64,000 nt of DNA from Thereva unica (lineage: Eukaryota > Arthropoda > Insecta > Diptera > Therevidae). The stretch spans positions 166,237,850 through 166,301,849 of the forward strand of contig OX465283.1 in the NCBI GenBank assembly GCA_949987705.1, in the 5' to 3' direction. Below the pieces are notes generated by a model. That model was not told the DNA's origin, did not search any database, and saw only the letters and a list, made by a program, of their open reading frames with translations. The translations under genes were made by a program, and so were the position numbers. Positions 21,605-33,267 of this stretch are shown here, piece by piece; the stretch's first letter is position 1, and the number at the start of each line of letters is the position of its first letter.

Positions 21605-23549
21605 TTACTCTAAAACTTCTTCTGGGACGACATTTCCGGGAGGAAGCTGGATCTTAAATAAATTAACCGCTGGTTTCTCCGCTAAAAACTGTCTCATTTC
21701 AGCATAATGATCCGGCCGAACTATTTTCGGTTTCATGATTTCCTCTATAGATCCTTCACTGTCCGAATCATCTGTAGCTTCACATTTTTCCTTTTCTTCT
21801 TTGTCGAAAAGTTTATCAACATCAACTCCTTTAGCTTCAAGCACTTTCCTTTCTTTCTCCAGCATATCCTGTCGAATGGGATCGATCTTGTTTTTTAGCT
21901 GTTTAAGTACAGGCTTGAAGCGCTTCTTAGTTATATTTTCTTCTATATTTAAGAGTGCATTTTCAGGAAAATCTTGTTCCTTAATTTCCTCATCAGAAGA
22001 ATCATCTTCCTCTTGCATGTAGGCATAAAAATCGTCAATTTTTTCTTGAGTTTGACTGTCTAAATTTTGCGATTGCTCTTCAATAGCATGAGAAAATGTT
22101 TCAGCGGCAGTGTCTAGTGGCTCCGCATTAGCCAGCTTATTTCCTAAGAATTTATTATACATGATGATAAGGCGATGGAAATTATCACAGCAGACCGATA
22201 ATGAATTTTCTATAGTTCTCATGCTAGTTGCAATTTCAATTAAGTTTGTATCTTCCTGCTTGCAGGACTTATCCTCAGACAATCTATGTAATACTTCATC
22301 CAGTTTATAGCATTCTTCAGCGACTGCCAAAATGCAAGCGCTTAATTTTAGTGATGATTCTCTAAGAATAATTGGCGGACCAGATGACCTTCGCAGTTGA
22401 GATTTGTGATATTGCGTAAGTTCGTCAATGTGCTTTCGTGTTAAGTCAATTGTTAAAACCTTAAATTGTTTCTCTTCCTCTTGAATAATCTTTTCTATAA
22501 CATTAGTAACGTAATCAATATCACGGCTAAAAAATTCGGCAGCATTATTCGAAATAATATCAAATGCTAAACGAAGCAGGAATTGTGACTGCACATAAGC
22601 GTAAATGTTGTAAAAGTCCTGCGTGAAATTTTAATAGAATTTGCTTGAATAAAATGCTCATTTAAATTACCTTGATATTTTTGGTAACATATTCGTGAGT
22701 ATTTAGCCTGAAGTAGGCACATTCCCTTAATTCTTCCATAGGAATATAAAAATCTAAAAATTTGTTTGGTAACTCGAAATTCTCCTCTAATTTCCTGGTG
22801 GAGTCGTACAGAATCTCAGTAACTTCCTTGATAGACGCAATGCAGGCATATACCCTCTCCGCTTGGCGAAACCTTTAACATCAAACATTAGTTGTTATAA
22901 TTGGAATTAAATAACTATTTAGGATTCTATTACTCAATCTGATTTTTAGCTGTGATGTTCATTAAGTGAATCTCATTAAAATAGACGATAGTCCTTTTGA
23001 TACAATCCCCAAAGTCCTCAATTGCCTTCAACAATTTCTCCAGCTTCTTTTCAATGGATCTTTGGCTGTACCTTAACAGTATCTTAGAGCAGTAAAGAGC
23101 CGATGTAATACCGCTGATGGAGCCCAGTGCTATTTGTAAAAAGCGTTGGTTTTTTGGCAATAAACAAAAAGCGAGCGTCGAGGAGAAGGCAATCACTGTT
23201 GCACTTAAGGGAGTTAAGTACTCGGTCTCCGAAATGGGATCATCTATTCTGTCTAGTATCGCCTCTAAACATTCCAAGTGATCGGCTAGAAGCCGCTTTG
23301 AAAGCAGAATTTGTGTGACCAAGGAGAATGATAGGTCCTAAATGAAACAAGCCTTAAATTCTTTCTGAATAGCACTTAATAGTAATACCTACGCATTTTG
23401 GCTGCGAAACAGGAAAACGCTTGGAAAATTCTTTCAATTGTCCATAAAGTGCCGACTTTCTCTGAAATAGAAAAATTACATAAAATTGATCACATACAGA
23501 AAATCCGAAATAGTAAGCCGGGGAGTACCTGATCGAAATTCACTAACAT
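21605..23549 (-). CDS. Vezatin-like two-pass membrane protein
   Basis: Five - strand exons: 23549-23529 (MLVNFDQ), 23461-23393, 23337-22934, 22872-22671 and 22588-21605. All introns are short with GT/AG borders and phases that join cleanly, giving 559 residues. Near residues 63-105 two adjacent hydrophobic segments (ATVIAFSSTLAFCLL and LQIALGSISGITSALYC) form a hairpin membrane anchor. A long helical region follows. The C-terminal third is acidic, with YMQEEDDSSDEE and DDSDSEGSIEEI, and ends PGNVVPEEVLE. Size, the tandem membrane pair near the N-terminus and the helical middle fit the vezatin family, which links adherens junctions or endosomes to motors. This is fold-level recognition, not a database match. 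Its 5' end faces MetAP1. Confidence 0.75.
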
Positions 23550-24236
23550 GATCGCTACTTTACTTTAACTTAGCTTTCTTTAATTTTAAATTAAACACTC
23601 AATTGTACACAGTGAAATAAATATTATGAAATTCAGTACGAAAGCAGAAACCATACCGAATGACAGATGTTACAAGTGACAGTTACAGTACACCACAAGT
23701 TTTATAAGAGACTGTACCCAACATCAATTTTTCGTAATTAATTAATAAAATAGAATGCTGTAACACATTTTTAATTATAATTACGCATGTAACTTTATAT
23801 AAGAATACAAAAAGTACAAGAGTTTTCAACAATATGATAATATTTTCAAATTCAATTTCATGCTTTTACTCGTTTAGAGTCATCAATTTGGCTAAACTGT
23901 CTGGAAATGTCAAATATTCGTATCACTGACATATAGAATGGACTGCTTATGAGAAATTTTTCATGGCACCAATTTGTTCCATAGGCTACAAACCTTTTTT
24001 CACTCCATGTAAACACCGGAATCACTTTTGAAATTTACATTTTTTTAAATACGTACGTAAAACATTAAACCAACACAAATATTTTGTTTAAAAAAATTAA
24101 TAAACACTATTTTCACTTTTTCACCTTTTAAAATGCCTTTTTTTCATTAATTTGCAAATTTTATGTGTATCTGATTTAAGTTCTTAACGCCTGTCTTAGC
24201 AACTGACATTCTGTCCGGGGGCTTATGGGGAAAAGA

Positions 24237-24342
24237 GCAAAAGATATAAACATCACTATACCCGTCTATTTTTTTCTAATTGATTTAACGCAAAAGATAT
24301 AAACATCACTATACCCGTCTATTTTTTTCTAATTGATTTTAT
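24237..24342. repeat. 53-bp tandem duplication
   Basis: Two units, nearly identical for 50 bases, start GCAAAAGATATAAACATCAC at 24237 and 24290. The core ACTATACCCGTCTATTTTTT is also found inverted at about 24510-24535 in the inner element, so it belongs to the MITE family itself. Confidence 0.85.
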
Positions 24343-24368
24343 TTCTGAGTGCTTCTGTCAGTTTGGGG

Positions 24369-24817
24369 CACTGACATATAGTAATGGACTGCTAAATAAG
24401 CAAAATCCCATACAAAAAAGTGGCACCAAAAACTATTGCTGACTCGCTCCCACGTTAAATTCCTATGAACTGTAATCGTCAGCGCATATCAGCGATGTAA
24501 ACATAATAAGAAAAAAATAGACAGGTATAGTTTTCGTTCTTCTGCCTCACTCTTGAGCTATTTTAAAAAGTCCGTTAAAGAGGGAAAATAACTGTCACAG
24601 TTTTGGAATAAATACATTTATTTAATGAAAAAACTGCTAATAAATAGAAATGAGTGATGGAAACTAATTTCTATTAATTATAGCAGACATCTTATCACTT
24701 ATTTTCGCCTAAATTCGAAGAAAAATTTTTTGTTTACATGAAAAAGGTTTTCTATTTCTGGAGAAAAATGGTGCCATTCAGCATTGTCAATCAGCAGTCC
24801 ATTACTATATGTCAGTG
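24369..24817. mobile_element. Inner MITE with exact 8-bp target duplication
   Basis: 449 bases with terminal inverted repeats CACTGACATATAGTAATGGA...and its inverse. GTTTGGGG flanks both sides exactly (24361-24368 and 24818-24825). CA...TG ends plus an 8-bp duplication point to the hAT or P superfamilies. No coding sequence. It sits inside a related, older copy. Confidence 0.9.
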
Positions 24818-25055
24818 GTTTGGGGGCTTATGGATGAGCGAGCGACTATACCTTTTTGGTGCCATCGGTTTGTATGGGAATAATTGCTGAGATGAGCAGT
24901 CCATTATTATATGTCAGTGCGTATAGAATTTTCAATTTGAGTTGATAACCTAAAAATTAGATGTTGGCTTTTTGCATGGGTTCTTTCTAAATTTGGGTTT
25001 TTTGTTTAATTAATTTTTGTTACCTTAACCGCAAAACATATAGTATTCATCTATA

Positions 25056-26365
25056 ATGGCCGATATGTTATCACATAAGTGTGAAACACCAAATTGTGGC
25101 AAAAATGCAACACTTCAGTGCCCGACTTGTCTGAAAATTGGAATCCAGGGATCCTATTTCTGTACACAAGACTGCTTCAAGGGATATTGGAAAAGTCATA
25201 AAAATATCCATGCCCTAGCACGTAAGTTTATCGGATACAATATATGGTGAGTTATATCTAATTACTGAATCCCTTTTTAGAAGGTGGTGCTAAGGAAGAG
25301 AAGAAAACTGAAGGGTACAACCCTTGGCCGTTTTACACTTTCACAGGAAAATTGCGTCCTTGGCCTCAGACGGCAAAACGTTCAGTTCCATCAACAATTA
25401 AACGCCCAGATTACGCGGATCATCCTCTAGGAAGATCTGCCTCAGAAGAAGCACTTCGTGGGAATACCACGATAAAAGTGTTGGATGACGAAGAAATTGA
25501 AGCTATGAGAGTTGCTTGTAAGCTTGGCCGAGAATGCCTAGATGAAGGTGCAAAAGTAATTGAGGTTGGTGCTACAACTGATGAAATTGATAGGATTGTC
25601 CACGAAGCTGCCATTGAGAGGGACTGTTATCCGTCCCCTCTCAACTACTACAATTTTCCAGCGTCCTGCTGTACATCCGTGAACGAAGTTATTTGCCATG
25701 GAATACCAGATACTAGGCCATTAGAAGATGGAGATATATGCAATGTGGACATAACTGTCTATCATCATGGATTTCATGGTGATCTTAATGAAACCTTTTT
25801 TGTTGGAAACGTTTCCGACAAACATAAGAATTTGGTAAAGGTTACATATGAGTCCTTGTGTAAGGCAATCGAAATTGTCAGGTAACGCATATCCGCATTA
25901 TTAACGATGCACTATTACAAAATTGATATTTACAGACCCGGAGTTAAATACCGCGAAATTGGAAACGTAATTCAAAAGCATGTTCAACCCCATGGATACA
26001 GTGTCGTGAAAAGCTACTGTGGCCATGGTATTCACAGGCTCTTTCATACTGCGCCAAATGTGCCTCATTATGCAAGTATGGTCCCAGTGTGATTTCATTA
26101 AAATTCATATTCAAATTTGTTGTAATATTTAGAGAATTCTGCCGTTGGTGTAATGAAAGCAGGACATTGCTTTACCATTGAGCCAATGATATCAGAGGGG
26201 ACATGGCGTAATGAACAGTGGCCCGATGATTGGACCGCTGTTACGAAGGATGGACTTTGGTCAGCACAGTTCGAACAGACTCTTTTAGTAACAGAAAACG
26301 GCTGTGATATTTTAACAAAGCGGCGTGAAGCTAACGGACAACCTCATTTCATGGACAAGATGTGA
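25056..26365 (+). CDS. Metap1: Methionine aminopeptidase 1
   Basis: Four exons (25056-25221, 25281-25881, 25936-26075, 26133-26365) join through GT/AG introns into 379 residues, close to the usual animal length. The enzyme removes the initiator Met from nascent proteins in the cytosol at the ribosome. The N-terminus is the family's zinc-finger region: Cys9, Cys14, Cys22, Cys25, Cys36, Cys40, His48, His52. The signature [10 protein letters not shown] and [12 protein letters not shown]...[12 protein letters not shown] are present. The five metal ligands of the pita-bread fold are all seen: Asp212 and Asp223 (NVDIT / HGDLNE), His286 (GHGIH), Glu319 (FTIEP) and Glu350 (SAQFE). Translation starts at the first ATG, in front of the zinc finger. 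It looks fully functional. The neighbours do not bear on its role. Confidence 0.97.
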
Positions 26366-26604
26366 GGAAAGTTGCGATCCTTTTGTACTTTCGTTTCATT
26401 TCGTAGAAACATCCGCTGCCCCCATTTGAGCTTTTCCTGGTTTGTTTATTATGAAATTTTGTCATAAGCGCTGACATGTTATTTAAATAGAAATTTTTAA
26501 CTTTACTTTGGGGTGTTTGCAAAAGTACAAATCGAAATCTTTTAAAAAGAACATTTTTTTTCTGTTTATTCTCGTTGCTTTTCAGCTTGTCTTTCAAAAA
26601 ACTG

Positions 26605-27180
26605 AAATGATTTGGGCAATCAGGGCGATAAGGTCCCTAAGGACCAAGTATAAATTAGCTTTGGTGAGCTGGGCGTTCTCGATCAAGTGACTATTGTTTG
26701 GGTCCTGGGACAACGCAATGAAAAGGCGCATTCCCTGGCTAGTTCAAGCTCTGACACTATTCATCGGCTATTAAAACACCCACCAGGTTGCTAAAGAAGG
26801 CCCCTGTCGATCGGGCTTTGGGGAAACATTCCGAACGCTGGAGTTCTGGCCAGCGAATTCGAAGCGGTTCCTTCCTGTACCGTGTCTTAACGCGGCCATG
26901 GAATTGTTGGGCCGCTGTAGAAAGGATGCCAGGCCCCTTGCTAGCTTCATTACCAGAAACTGTGTCCTGAATTACCACTTACCAGAGGATAGGGAGGGGT
27001 TCCCCACCTTTAGTTTTTGTCTTGAGAAGGATAAGACTGTTCTTTATTTTCTTTGTGAGTCTCTGCGAATAGTGCAGTGTAAACAACTACTGAACCTGTT
27101 CAAGCAGTCGAGGCTGCAATTATGAGTTATAGTACAATAGCGCAATAGGCCGCGGTACTAGTACCTCACCAAAAGAACGA
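26605..27180 (+). mobile_element. LINE remnant: RNase H and C-terminal zinc-finger region
   Basis: IRAIRSLRTKYKLA, then (after a frameshift) ELGVLDQVTIVWVLGQRNEK with AHSLA, give the end of a LINE RNase H domain (usual VTLVWVPGHxxxxGNExADxLA). About 200 bases on, ASFITRNCVLNYHLPEDREG and FCLEKDKTVLYFLCESLR give the terminal Cys/His segment. Stops and frame changes show decay. It occupies the space between the convergent MetAP1 and LRR genes. It is the same kind of element as at 4404-4800 and 49210-49530. Confidence 0.75.
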
Positions 27181-27239
27181 AAGAAAATCTGTAAACACTT
27201 GTTTTACTATAGCAAAATTAGGATAGGATCATACTGTGT

Positions 27240-27322
27240 CAGGGCTGGGCAATGGCAACTCTTGAGAGCCACACCAGCTCCTATACTTTTTTCACTCAGT
27301 CAACTATTGCCCTGCCCAGCTG
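27240..27322. mobile_element. Very short MITE-like inverted repeat
   Basis: Ends CAGGGCTGGGCAAT and ATTGCCCTGCCCAGCTG are inverted, leaving an 83-base element. CAGGG...-type ends suggest hAT. Flanking sequences (TACTGTGT, TAAACTGT) match only partly as a target duplication. Confidence 0.45.
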
Positions 27323-27415
27323 TAAACTGTGATAGTAAGAATCGTAAACCTTAAACGCAATTCCTTAAGTTTACATAACTGAAAACACAATTTTATACTT
27401 ATTTCAAAAGATTAT

Positions 27416-27421
27416 TTTATT
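27416..27421 (-). promoter_or_regulatory. Poly(A) signal AATAAA (- strand)
   Basis: AATAAA on the - strand about 130 bases after the stop of the LRR gene; the nearest full consensus downstream of that stop. Confidence 0.5.
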
Positions 27422-27552
27422 TTCATAAATATAAATTAAGTCTTTGGCACAACACAACATGAAGTAAAATCCTTAAATACTGCTATTCAAAATGGCAAGA
27501 AATTAACGTTAACTGGACTAGCTATAATATTTGTGGTAATTTCCTTAAATTA

Positions 27553-29179
27553 CTAATTTGTAGTATTCTCAACCGTGGTGTATCGTATAGGCGTGTTATA
27601 CACAGAGCCAGGTTTTGCCAACCTTCTCTTTAAAAGAACTATTGCAAATCCTAGAATTAGGCCTATGGCGACGACAATCGCAATGCTTATTATGGAGAGT
27701 GCTATCGATCTTGGCCGCAGGAAGGCAGGAGGATCATGAATCGGAATTTTAAGCTTCCGCGGCGTTGGCACATTGCAAACTTTATCGCTTGTTAACTCAA
27801 AAATACCGGTCCCGGACAGGTCGTACGGAGAACTGCAAGTAGCGGAGCTATCTGGTATGAAAGTCGTATCAGTAGGGTTGAATAATTCCAAAGCCTTGAT
27901 TAAGGTGCAGTCACAATGCCAAGGATTTCCATGGAGAATCGGAGATCGAAGCATTTTCCATGTTGCAGTCGTTTCCTTTGGTGGAATGTCTATTTCAACA
28001 TTCAAGGATATAAAGCCGCACCTTGATATGTCCAACTAAAAAGGAATGATTGAAAAGAACAAATATATTTTAGTTGTATGTATGTACTTACTACACGTAA
28101 ATCCGACGACTCTTTTAAGCCAGTTAGATCAAATATTTCCAAAGCAGGATTGTTCTTGCAAATTAACTCTACCAAATTAAGACGCTTGAAAGTACCATAT
28201 TCAATGAGCTCCAGCTTGTGCATTCCGCTGATATTTAAGTTAGTTAAAGCCTTCAGTCCTAGAAAACTGTTTTCATCCAATGAAGCTATAGGATTCTCAG
28301 CAATGTTTAGTGTTTTTAGAAAACTCAAAACACCGAGGCATTCTGGAACTACTTTAAAATTGTTGCCTTGCAACATCAACTCCTTCAAATTCGTTAAGGT
28401 TTTGAAAGTGCCATTTGGAAGATAGCTAATATTGTTGTAGGATAAATCTAAAAGCTACAAAATAGGAAAAACCTTTGCTGTAGAATCTATATTTAAGAGT
28501 CTTAACTACTTACTTCTAATGAGGTTACAGAGCCTAGAGCGTTTATAGTATTGCTGCCGAAAGTTTTAAGTTGATTTCCAGCTAATATCAACTTCTGTAA
28601 ATGAGGAATGTGCTCAAATAATCTTCTATCGAGAGCTGAAATTTTGTTGTAACTTAGATCTAGTTCCTTAAGCCTTAAAGGTTCATAGCTGCGATCATTA
28701 TATGGCCCGCGAAAAATGTCGGGCCTTAAGACATCTGAATCAATATCATTCCAACTTAAATCTAAATGAACGATGTTTGGAACATCTATAAAAGCAGGAG
28801 ATTGAATCTCTTTAATTCCGCAATGCTGGCAGCTAAATGATAAAAATGCACTTGTTGCTGGCAGTTGCTGTAGAAGTGGAATTGTATTCCCCGTAAAGGA
28901 AGTGACAATTTGGATTCCTGAAAGAGATAATGAATTATTGGGTGTAAAATTATAGAACAAAATTTGAATTATACCGGTGTGATTAGTGCCAAACTCTTCC
29001 GGCCACCTTGCTAGGATATGTGTGAAATTCTTTTCTACGCAGCTTAGGACATGATGCGGTAGCTGGTTTTCATCTTGAGCAGAAAGGCAAACACATTTCT
29101 GACAAATTCTATCACCAGATTCATATGGGATTTGTATATTAGACAGCGTACTTTGAAAGGTTATAAATAATACGATAAT
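27553..29179 (-). CDS. Leucine-rich-repeat single-pass membrane protein, first exon missing
   Basis: Four - strand exons (29179-28975, 28917-28514, 28454-28092, 28035-27553) with introns of 56-59 bases join in frame into about 485 residues. The first visible exon begins inside a hydrophobic leader (IIVLFITFQSTLS) after TTTTCAG, so the Met lies in an undetected upstream exon. An N-terminal Cys cluster (CQKCVC) is followed by roughly nine leucine-rich repeats (LDLSWNDID, LDLSYNKIS, LILAGNQLK, LDLSYNNIS, LMLQGNNFK, LNIAENPIA and weaker ones). Next is a C-terminal capping domain (NPWHCDC...C...C), a Pro-rich stalk, a membrane segment (ALSIISIAIVVAIGLILGFA) with KRR stop-transfer, and a cytoplasmic tail of about 25 residues. 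This is the architecture of insect cell-surface LRR adhesion or recognition proteins. No TIR domain, so not a Toll receptor. I do not assign an orthologue. Confidence 0.85.
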
Positions 29180-30082
29180 CTGAAAATAAAGATAAATTAT
29201 AATATTATTTAAATCAGCGTTATGTAAAAGAAAGTTTTATTAGCGCAGACGCCAGCAGAGATTTTTTCATAAAGAACCTGGTAGAACCAATAGCATCGAG
29301 ATCTTAGATGTGATATTCGCGTTGGCGAGGCGAGTGACGTGACTACGAGGGACGCGGCGGAATGGGACAGAACAACAGAAAAATGTCACTTCACACGCCA
29401 CCTTGCGACAATTAAATACGAAACTTGTCGATTTACTCGCCAGAAGTCTGTTAGATTGACAATGAGAATACCACTAGAAGGGACATGTAATGAAAATGCC
29501 TGAAGAAGCGCCCACACCCCCTTTTCAAAGATCCTGTCCCTTCAAACACAAGGTGACTCAGGAATGTACATAGAAATGGACTTACGCACGATTGGGATTA
29601 CCAATTAGAAGAGTACGACGCAAGACGGAAAACGATGGAAGAATATTCTTGAAAAGGCGAAGGCTCACAGAGGGCTGCAGCACCAGTGATGATGAAAGGC
29701 GCTAAAATTGTCGCAAGATGGTCACTGCTAACACAGAGCCAAATAATCAATGCAATTGCTTGTCATTTTAGCAGCTTCAGCCTATAGAAAAACACTTGTG
29801 ATTGCAGCAGCGCTGGATGAGATTCTAAATCAGCCAAACCTTCAAGCGAAAACGCCGCCAGCATCCACGATCACCGAGCAGTCCTCAAAAAACATGCCAA
29901 ACAGTCATCGGAGCCCCGCTTTCTGGTTCTGTTCATGTTTAGTGATTCATGTTTCAAATGAATTTTTCCCTAATGAATCACACTTTGGCGCATTCTTGGA
30001 ATTCCTCACGTACGATTAAAGCGAGAAACAAATTCTTTCTGAGTTGGAGTCAAGTGTGTCATTTGAACACCGAAAAAAATTG
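29180..30082. other. Upstream of the LRR gene, no gene seen
   Basis: Must contain or adjoin the missing first exon of the LRR gene (- strand). 29240-29700 is GC-richer than its surroundings and lacks a coding frame; it may be a transposon remnant, but no motif was recognised. Confidence 0.4.
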
Positions 30083-30154
30083 GGGGATGTAGCTCAGTGG
30101 TAGAGCGCTCGCTTCGCATGTGAGAAGTCCCGGGTTCAAACCCCGGCATCTCCA
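30083..30154 (+). tRNA. tRNA-Ala(CGC): tRNA-Ala, anticodon CGC
   Basis: A 72-base cloverleaf. The acceptor stem is GGGGATG with CATCTCC and discriminator A. The D-arm region is TAGCTCAGTGGTAGAGCG (also the A box). The anticodon stem CTCGC/GTGAG has loop TTCGCAT, so the anticodon is CGC. The T arm CCGGGTTCAAACCCCGG contains the B box. There is no intron and no encoded CCA. All stems pair, one with a G-T, so it is probably functional. It decodes GCG alanine codons. Confidence 0.97.
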
Positions 30155-30159
30155 GCGAG

Positions 30160-30165
30160 TTTTTT
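30160..30165 (+). terminator. RNA polymerase III terminator
   Basis: A run of six T on the coding strand five bases after the tRNA, as expected for a polymerase III stop. Confidence 0.8.
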
Positions 30166-31699
30166 CCCGAAATTCCATTTTTTTTAATTAAAATTCAATA
30201 ATTATTTTTTCAACATTCGTACTCACCAAAAAACTATATGATATATCCATAATAATTGATGTACATATCAATTTTATTTGGCACCCAGAACGATTTTCAG
30301 CAACTTTCTCCTTTCTAAACAATTTGCGCAAATTAACGTAGCGTATAAAGTAAAATCACAGGTGTACTTAGGCAGCAAGCACTGCTCCACAAACTATTAG
30401 AATTTCGTTCAAATCCCCCTGTCCGAATATTTTTATCGTATGGTGCAGTTTGTTTTTGGTGATAGCCTTATCACTGCTCGTATCTCTGCTACCTTATCAT
30501 TTCGCAGGGTGACTCTAAATGAAACAAGTAAGTAAACAAGCAATAAATAAACGTTAAGAATATATAACATAAATTCAAAGTAATTAAATATTTGTTTGTG
30601 TTAGGAATAAAAATGCGAATTTTAAAATAAATTTGTAAATTGATCTGGAAAACGCCTTGGGACGCCGTATCGCAAGGATATGAAAAGCGAAAGTATTCGC
30701 CGGAGTATGAGTATGTCGAGTAGAGCCGTTTTTAATAGCAATGGCGGCGCGGCTAGAGTTTGTTTTATAAATTCTCGGATTGATTAACAAGCAAAGATTA
30801 CGCGATAACAGGGCCAAATAGAGTTGAGTTACAGAAAGATATATTTAGTGCCTTAGCAATTATTTATATCTTATGTGTATAAAACTAGTCGAGAGCAATT
30901 TATTTTCTTTTCCTAGAATCGCTTTCATTTTATTTGTAAAAAAGTGGTTCAAGGTGAAATCAAGTTTTGCGGGTAATCTTATTATTTTCCCAGTCAGAGG
31001 AGCATGATTGAAGCAAACTAATTAAGATGCAACTGATAGATTATGGAAGAAATGGTAGAAACCCTTTGAATGAAATACACATCCCTTGTCTTTGACGAAT
31101 ACGTGTTTGTACTATTTGATCAAATATAAATGTTCCTAAATTGATTTACACAGACCATGGCATTAAGTTCTTGCTAAAACAAGGACAAGTTACAAATTTA
31201 TCACCAAAATGCATGATCTAATATAGAAACCATAGCTTAGTTTGCCATCGCAAGAATTTTAACAGTATAGCTTGCTCCAGATTTAGTCATGACAGATGAC
31301 ATGAACGTCACCTGATGGCAGATACAACAACCAATTTCACTAAGTCCTAGTTAATATTAGAAATGGTAGTAGTATTCTGCATGCACGAGTGCGATGCTGC
31401 ACCATTTGGTGCAAGAGCTCGGCATCTCTCTCTGTCAGAAGGATTTCACACTCCGGGTGGAAAGATTGGAATTCGGTACGTTCAGAGATAGCATTGAAAG
31501 CTAAAGAGGAGGCGTCATGGTAATGACGCCACTAATTTTAGCGCTCCTCTTTAGGAAACAGAAGAAAGTTACGTTCTTGTGAAGTATAATTTTTACATAG
31601 ACTGAGATGGTTCAAGTCGGAAGATGTACTGTTGCTGCACACGGATATTAAAAAAATCGTTACCGAAGTGATTGTATCGTGGTTTCGTATTCACAAAGT
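30166..31699. other. Intergenic DNA, no gene seen
   Basis: No coding motif or structured repeat could be supported. Open frames are short and of AT-driven composition. Confidence 0.4.
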
Positions 31700-32400
31700 T
31701 GCACACCTCAGTCGAAGCCAGCGAGGACTGGAGTGTTATGGCTCCTAAAGCAAGGAGAACCCTGTCAACTAACCGATAGTGGCTATGACGCCGACGTTGC
31801 AGAGATCACGGTGTGGGTGCTTCAGAAATATAAGCTATAGTTCTAGGAGTGTCTACAAAGAAGTAAGCATGATAAAGAAAGGATACAAACCCACCTGAAC
31901 ATGACAAGAAGAGAGGACGGTACTACAGCTAGTATAGAGAAGAGAATTACTTTAGAGACTTGTGTAAAGAGAACATAATCCTTTCGAGATGTCTTCGAAG
32001 TACAAATAAACCAGAAAACGATGCGCCAGAGCCTACAATATAAGAAATTGCGAATGCCATGGCGAAACTCTAAAATCATAAGGTTTCAGGTCCAGATGAC
32101 ATGCCCAATTTTCCCTGTCCACAAAAAAGGTGAATTGATGAACTGCGAAAGTACAGACCAATACCATTGTTGAACACATTATATAAAATACTTTCCCATG
32201 TTATGTTTAGCAGACTGACTGAAACCATATATGGAAGACAAAGAAGGAGATTCCCAAATAGGATTTAGAGGCGTCGGACGACAAAGAAATAGGTGGATGG
32301 ATAACGTGCTAGATTATAGAGAGAGCTAGCAAGGGGAGCTAGAGTTGTAGAGATGACTGGAAGATGAGATTTTAAGGCCAGAATTCTACAAAGTAGCGCG
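31700..32400 (+). mobile_element. RTE-like LINE remnant
   Basis: EIANAMAKL.NHKVSGPDDMP (usual EV..AI..LKN.KAPGPDGIP) at about 32040-32110 is followed by CPVHKKGELMNC (usual P.FKKGD...C.NYR) and, in another frame, PLLNTLYKILSHVMFSRLTE (usual LLNTAYKILS..L..RL). A jump then leads to GRQRNRWMDNVLDY, the GRPxxRWxD tail. Most of the palm domain is deleted, so it is dead. 31715-31790 also resembles part of the SINE body at 7740-7800 (shared CTGGAGTGTTATG and CAACTAACC/CAACCAACC). Confidence 0.65.
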
Positions 32401-32989
32401 CCATTTAAGAAGAAGATTCTAGAAACCATTGCTCATTATAATAACCGCTCTCTCAAGTGTTTGTAATTTATAGAAAATATTAGACCTTTAGAATTAACGC
32501 AATATACTTAATAACTATAAATCATTCTAGTGGAACCATATCTAGAGAGAACCTAATCCAGTAAAAGTAAAATGTCGTCTTCTTGAAGATTGGAAGCACA
32601 TAATTTTTTTTGTCTTAAATATCATGCAAGTTTCAATTACAATGCTTACGACAAATACAAGCTTAAAAGACTCACTTTTCGGAGCAAATCCTAGTATTAT
32701 ATTATCCATTGTAGTGTAGCTATAGCGTTTCCTTATTATAGTGTATAGTGTTTCCCAATTATTATAGTCTTTTTAGTAATTATTCACAATCACACTTTTG
32801 ACACAAACACAGTTAATTCGCATGACATCCATGAATCATTCGTACAAATTGATTTCCATTTAAAACTTCTGTTTCACAACTTGTTCAATCTCGAATTACG
32901 CTCACAAGAAAAACACGCTAGAACAATGACGGACACTTGTCGCACTTAATTTCTACTCAAGTCAAATTCTACCTGCGGTCCGCGAACTT
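32401..32989. other. Intergenic DNA, no gene seen
   Basis: No frame, RNA gene or repeat with supportable boundaries. Confidence 0.4.
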
Positions 32990-33267
32990 CTAACAACAGA
33001 ACCGGTCGGGAGTACAACATTCACTAAAATATAAGTAACTGCCGGGTACATCCACGTTGAATAAAAAGTCATTATTGAAGTTGGCCAATTCTGCCCCAAT
33101 CGAAGTGGACAGATCTCCAATGTGAAACTGGAAAGAAGCCCTGCCAGCTGCGGCGGCGGCAACTGGGGCGAAGTGTTCAATGACTTTGCTTCTCAAACAA
33201 TGGATGGCTACATTAAAATCTGGCTCATATGAATGGTGCTCGGGTACCTGGCTTCGAGCGGTGGATG
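32990..33267 (-). CDS. Hypothetical open frame, unknown
   Basis: A stop-to-stop - strand frame of about 90 codons reads VPEHHSYEPDFNVAIHCLRS, then EHFAPVAAAAAGRASFQFHI, and ends CCTPDRFCC before a stop at about 32992. Its GC content is higher than the neighbourhood and residue composition looks protein-like. There is no Met at a natural place (GTG/ATT only near the middle) and an AG before the frame (TCAATAG) could be an acceptor. It may be an exon or transposon debris; I do not recognise it. Confidence 0.2.

Larger units (their letters stand above)
23924..24919. mobile_element. Outer MITE with CACTGACATATAG ends
   Basis: The left end CACTGACATATAGAATGGAC and the right end GTCCATTATTATATGTCAGTG are inverted repeats. 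The copy is split by a related inner MITE and by a 53-bp tandem duplication. Without the inner element and one copy of its duplication it is about 540 bases. The bases CGTAT abut both ends (23919-23923 and 24920-24924), shorter than the 8 bp seen for the inner copy. It lies in the shared upstream region of the vezatin-like gene and MetAP1. Confidence 0.7.

Noticed and set aside
24237..24342. CRISPR-like repeat pair
   Set aside because: Only two units in direct tandem without spacers, in a eukaryotic genome; it is a duplication within a MITE.
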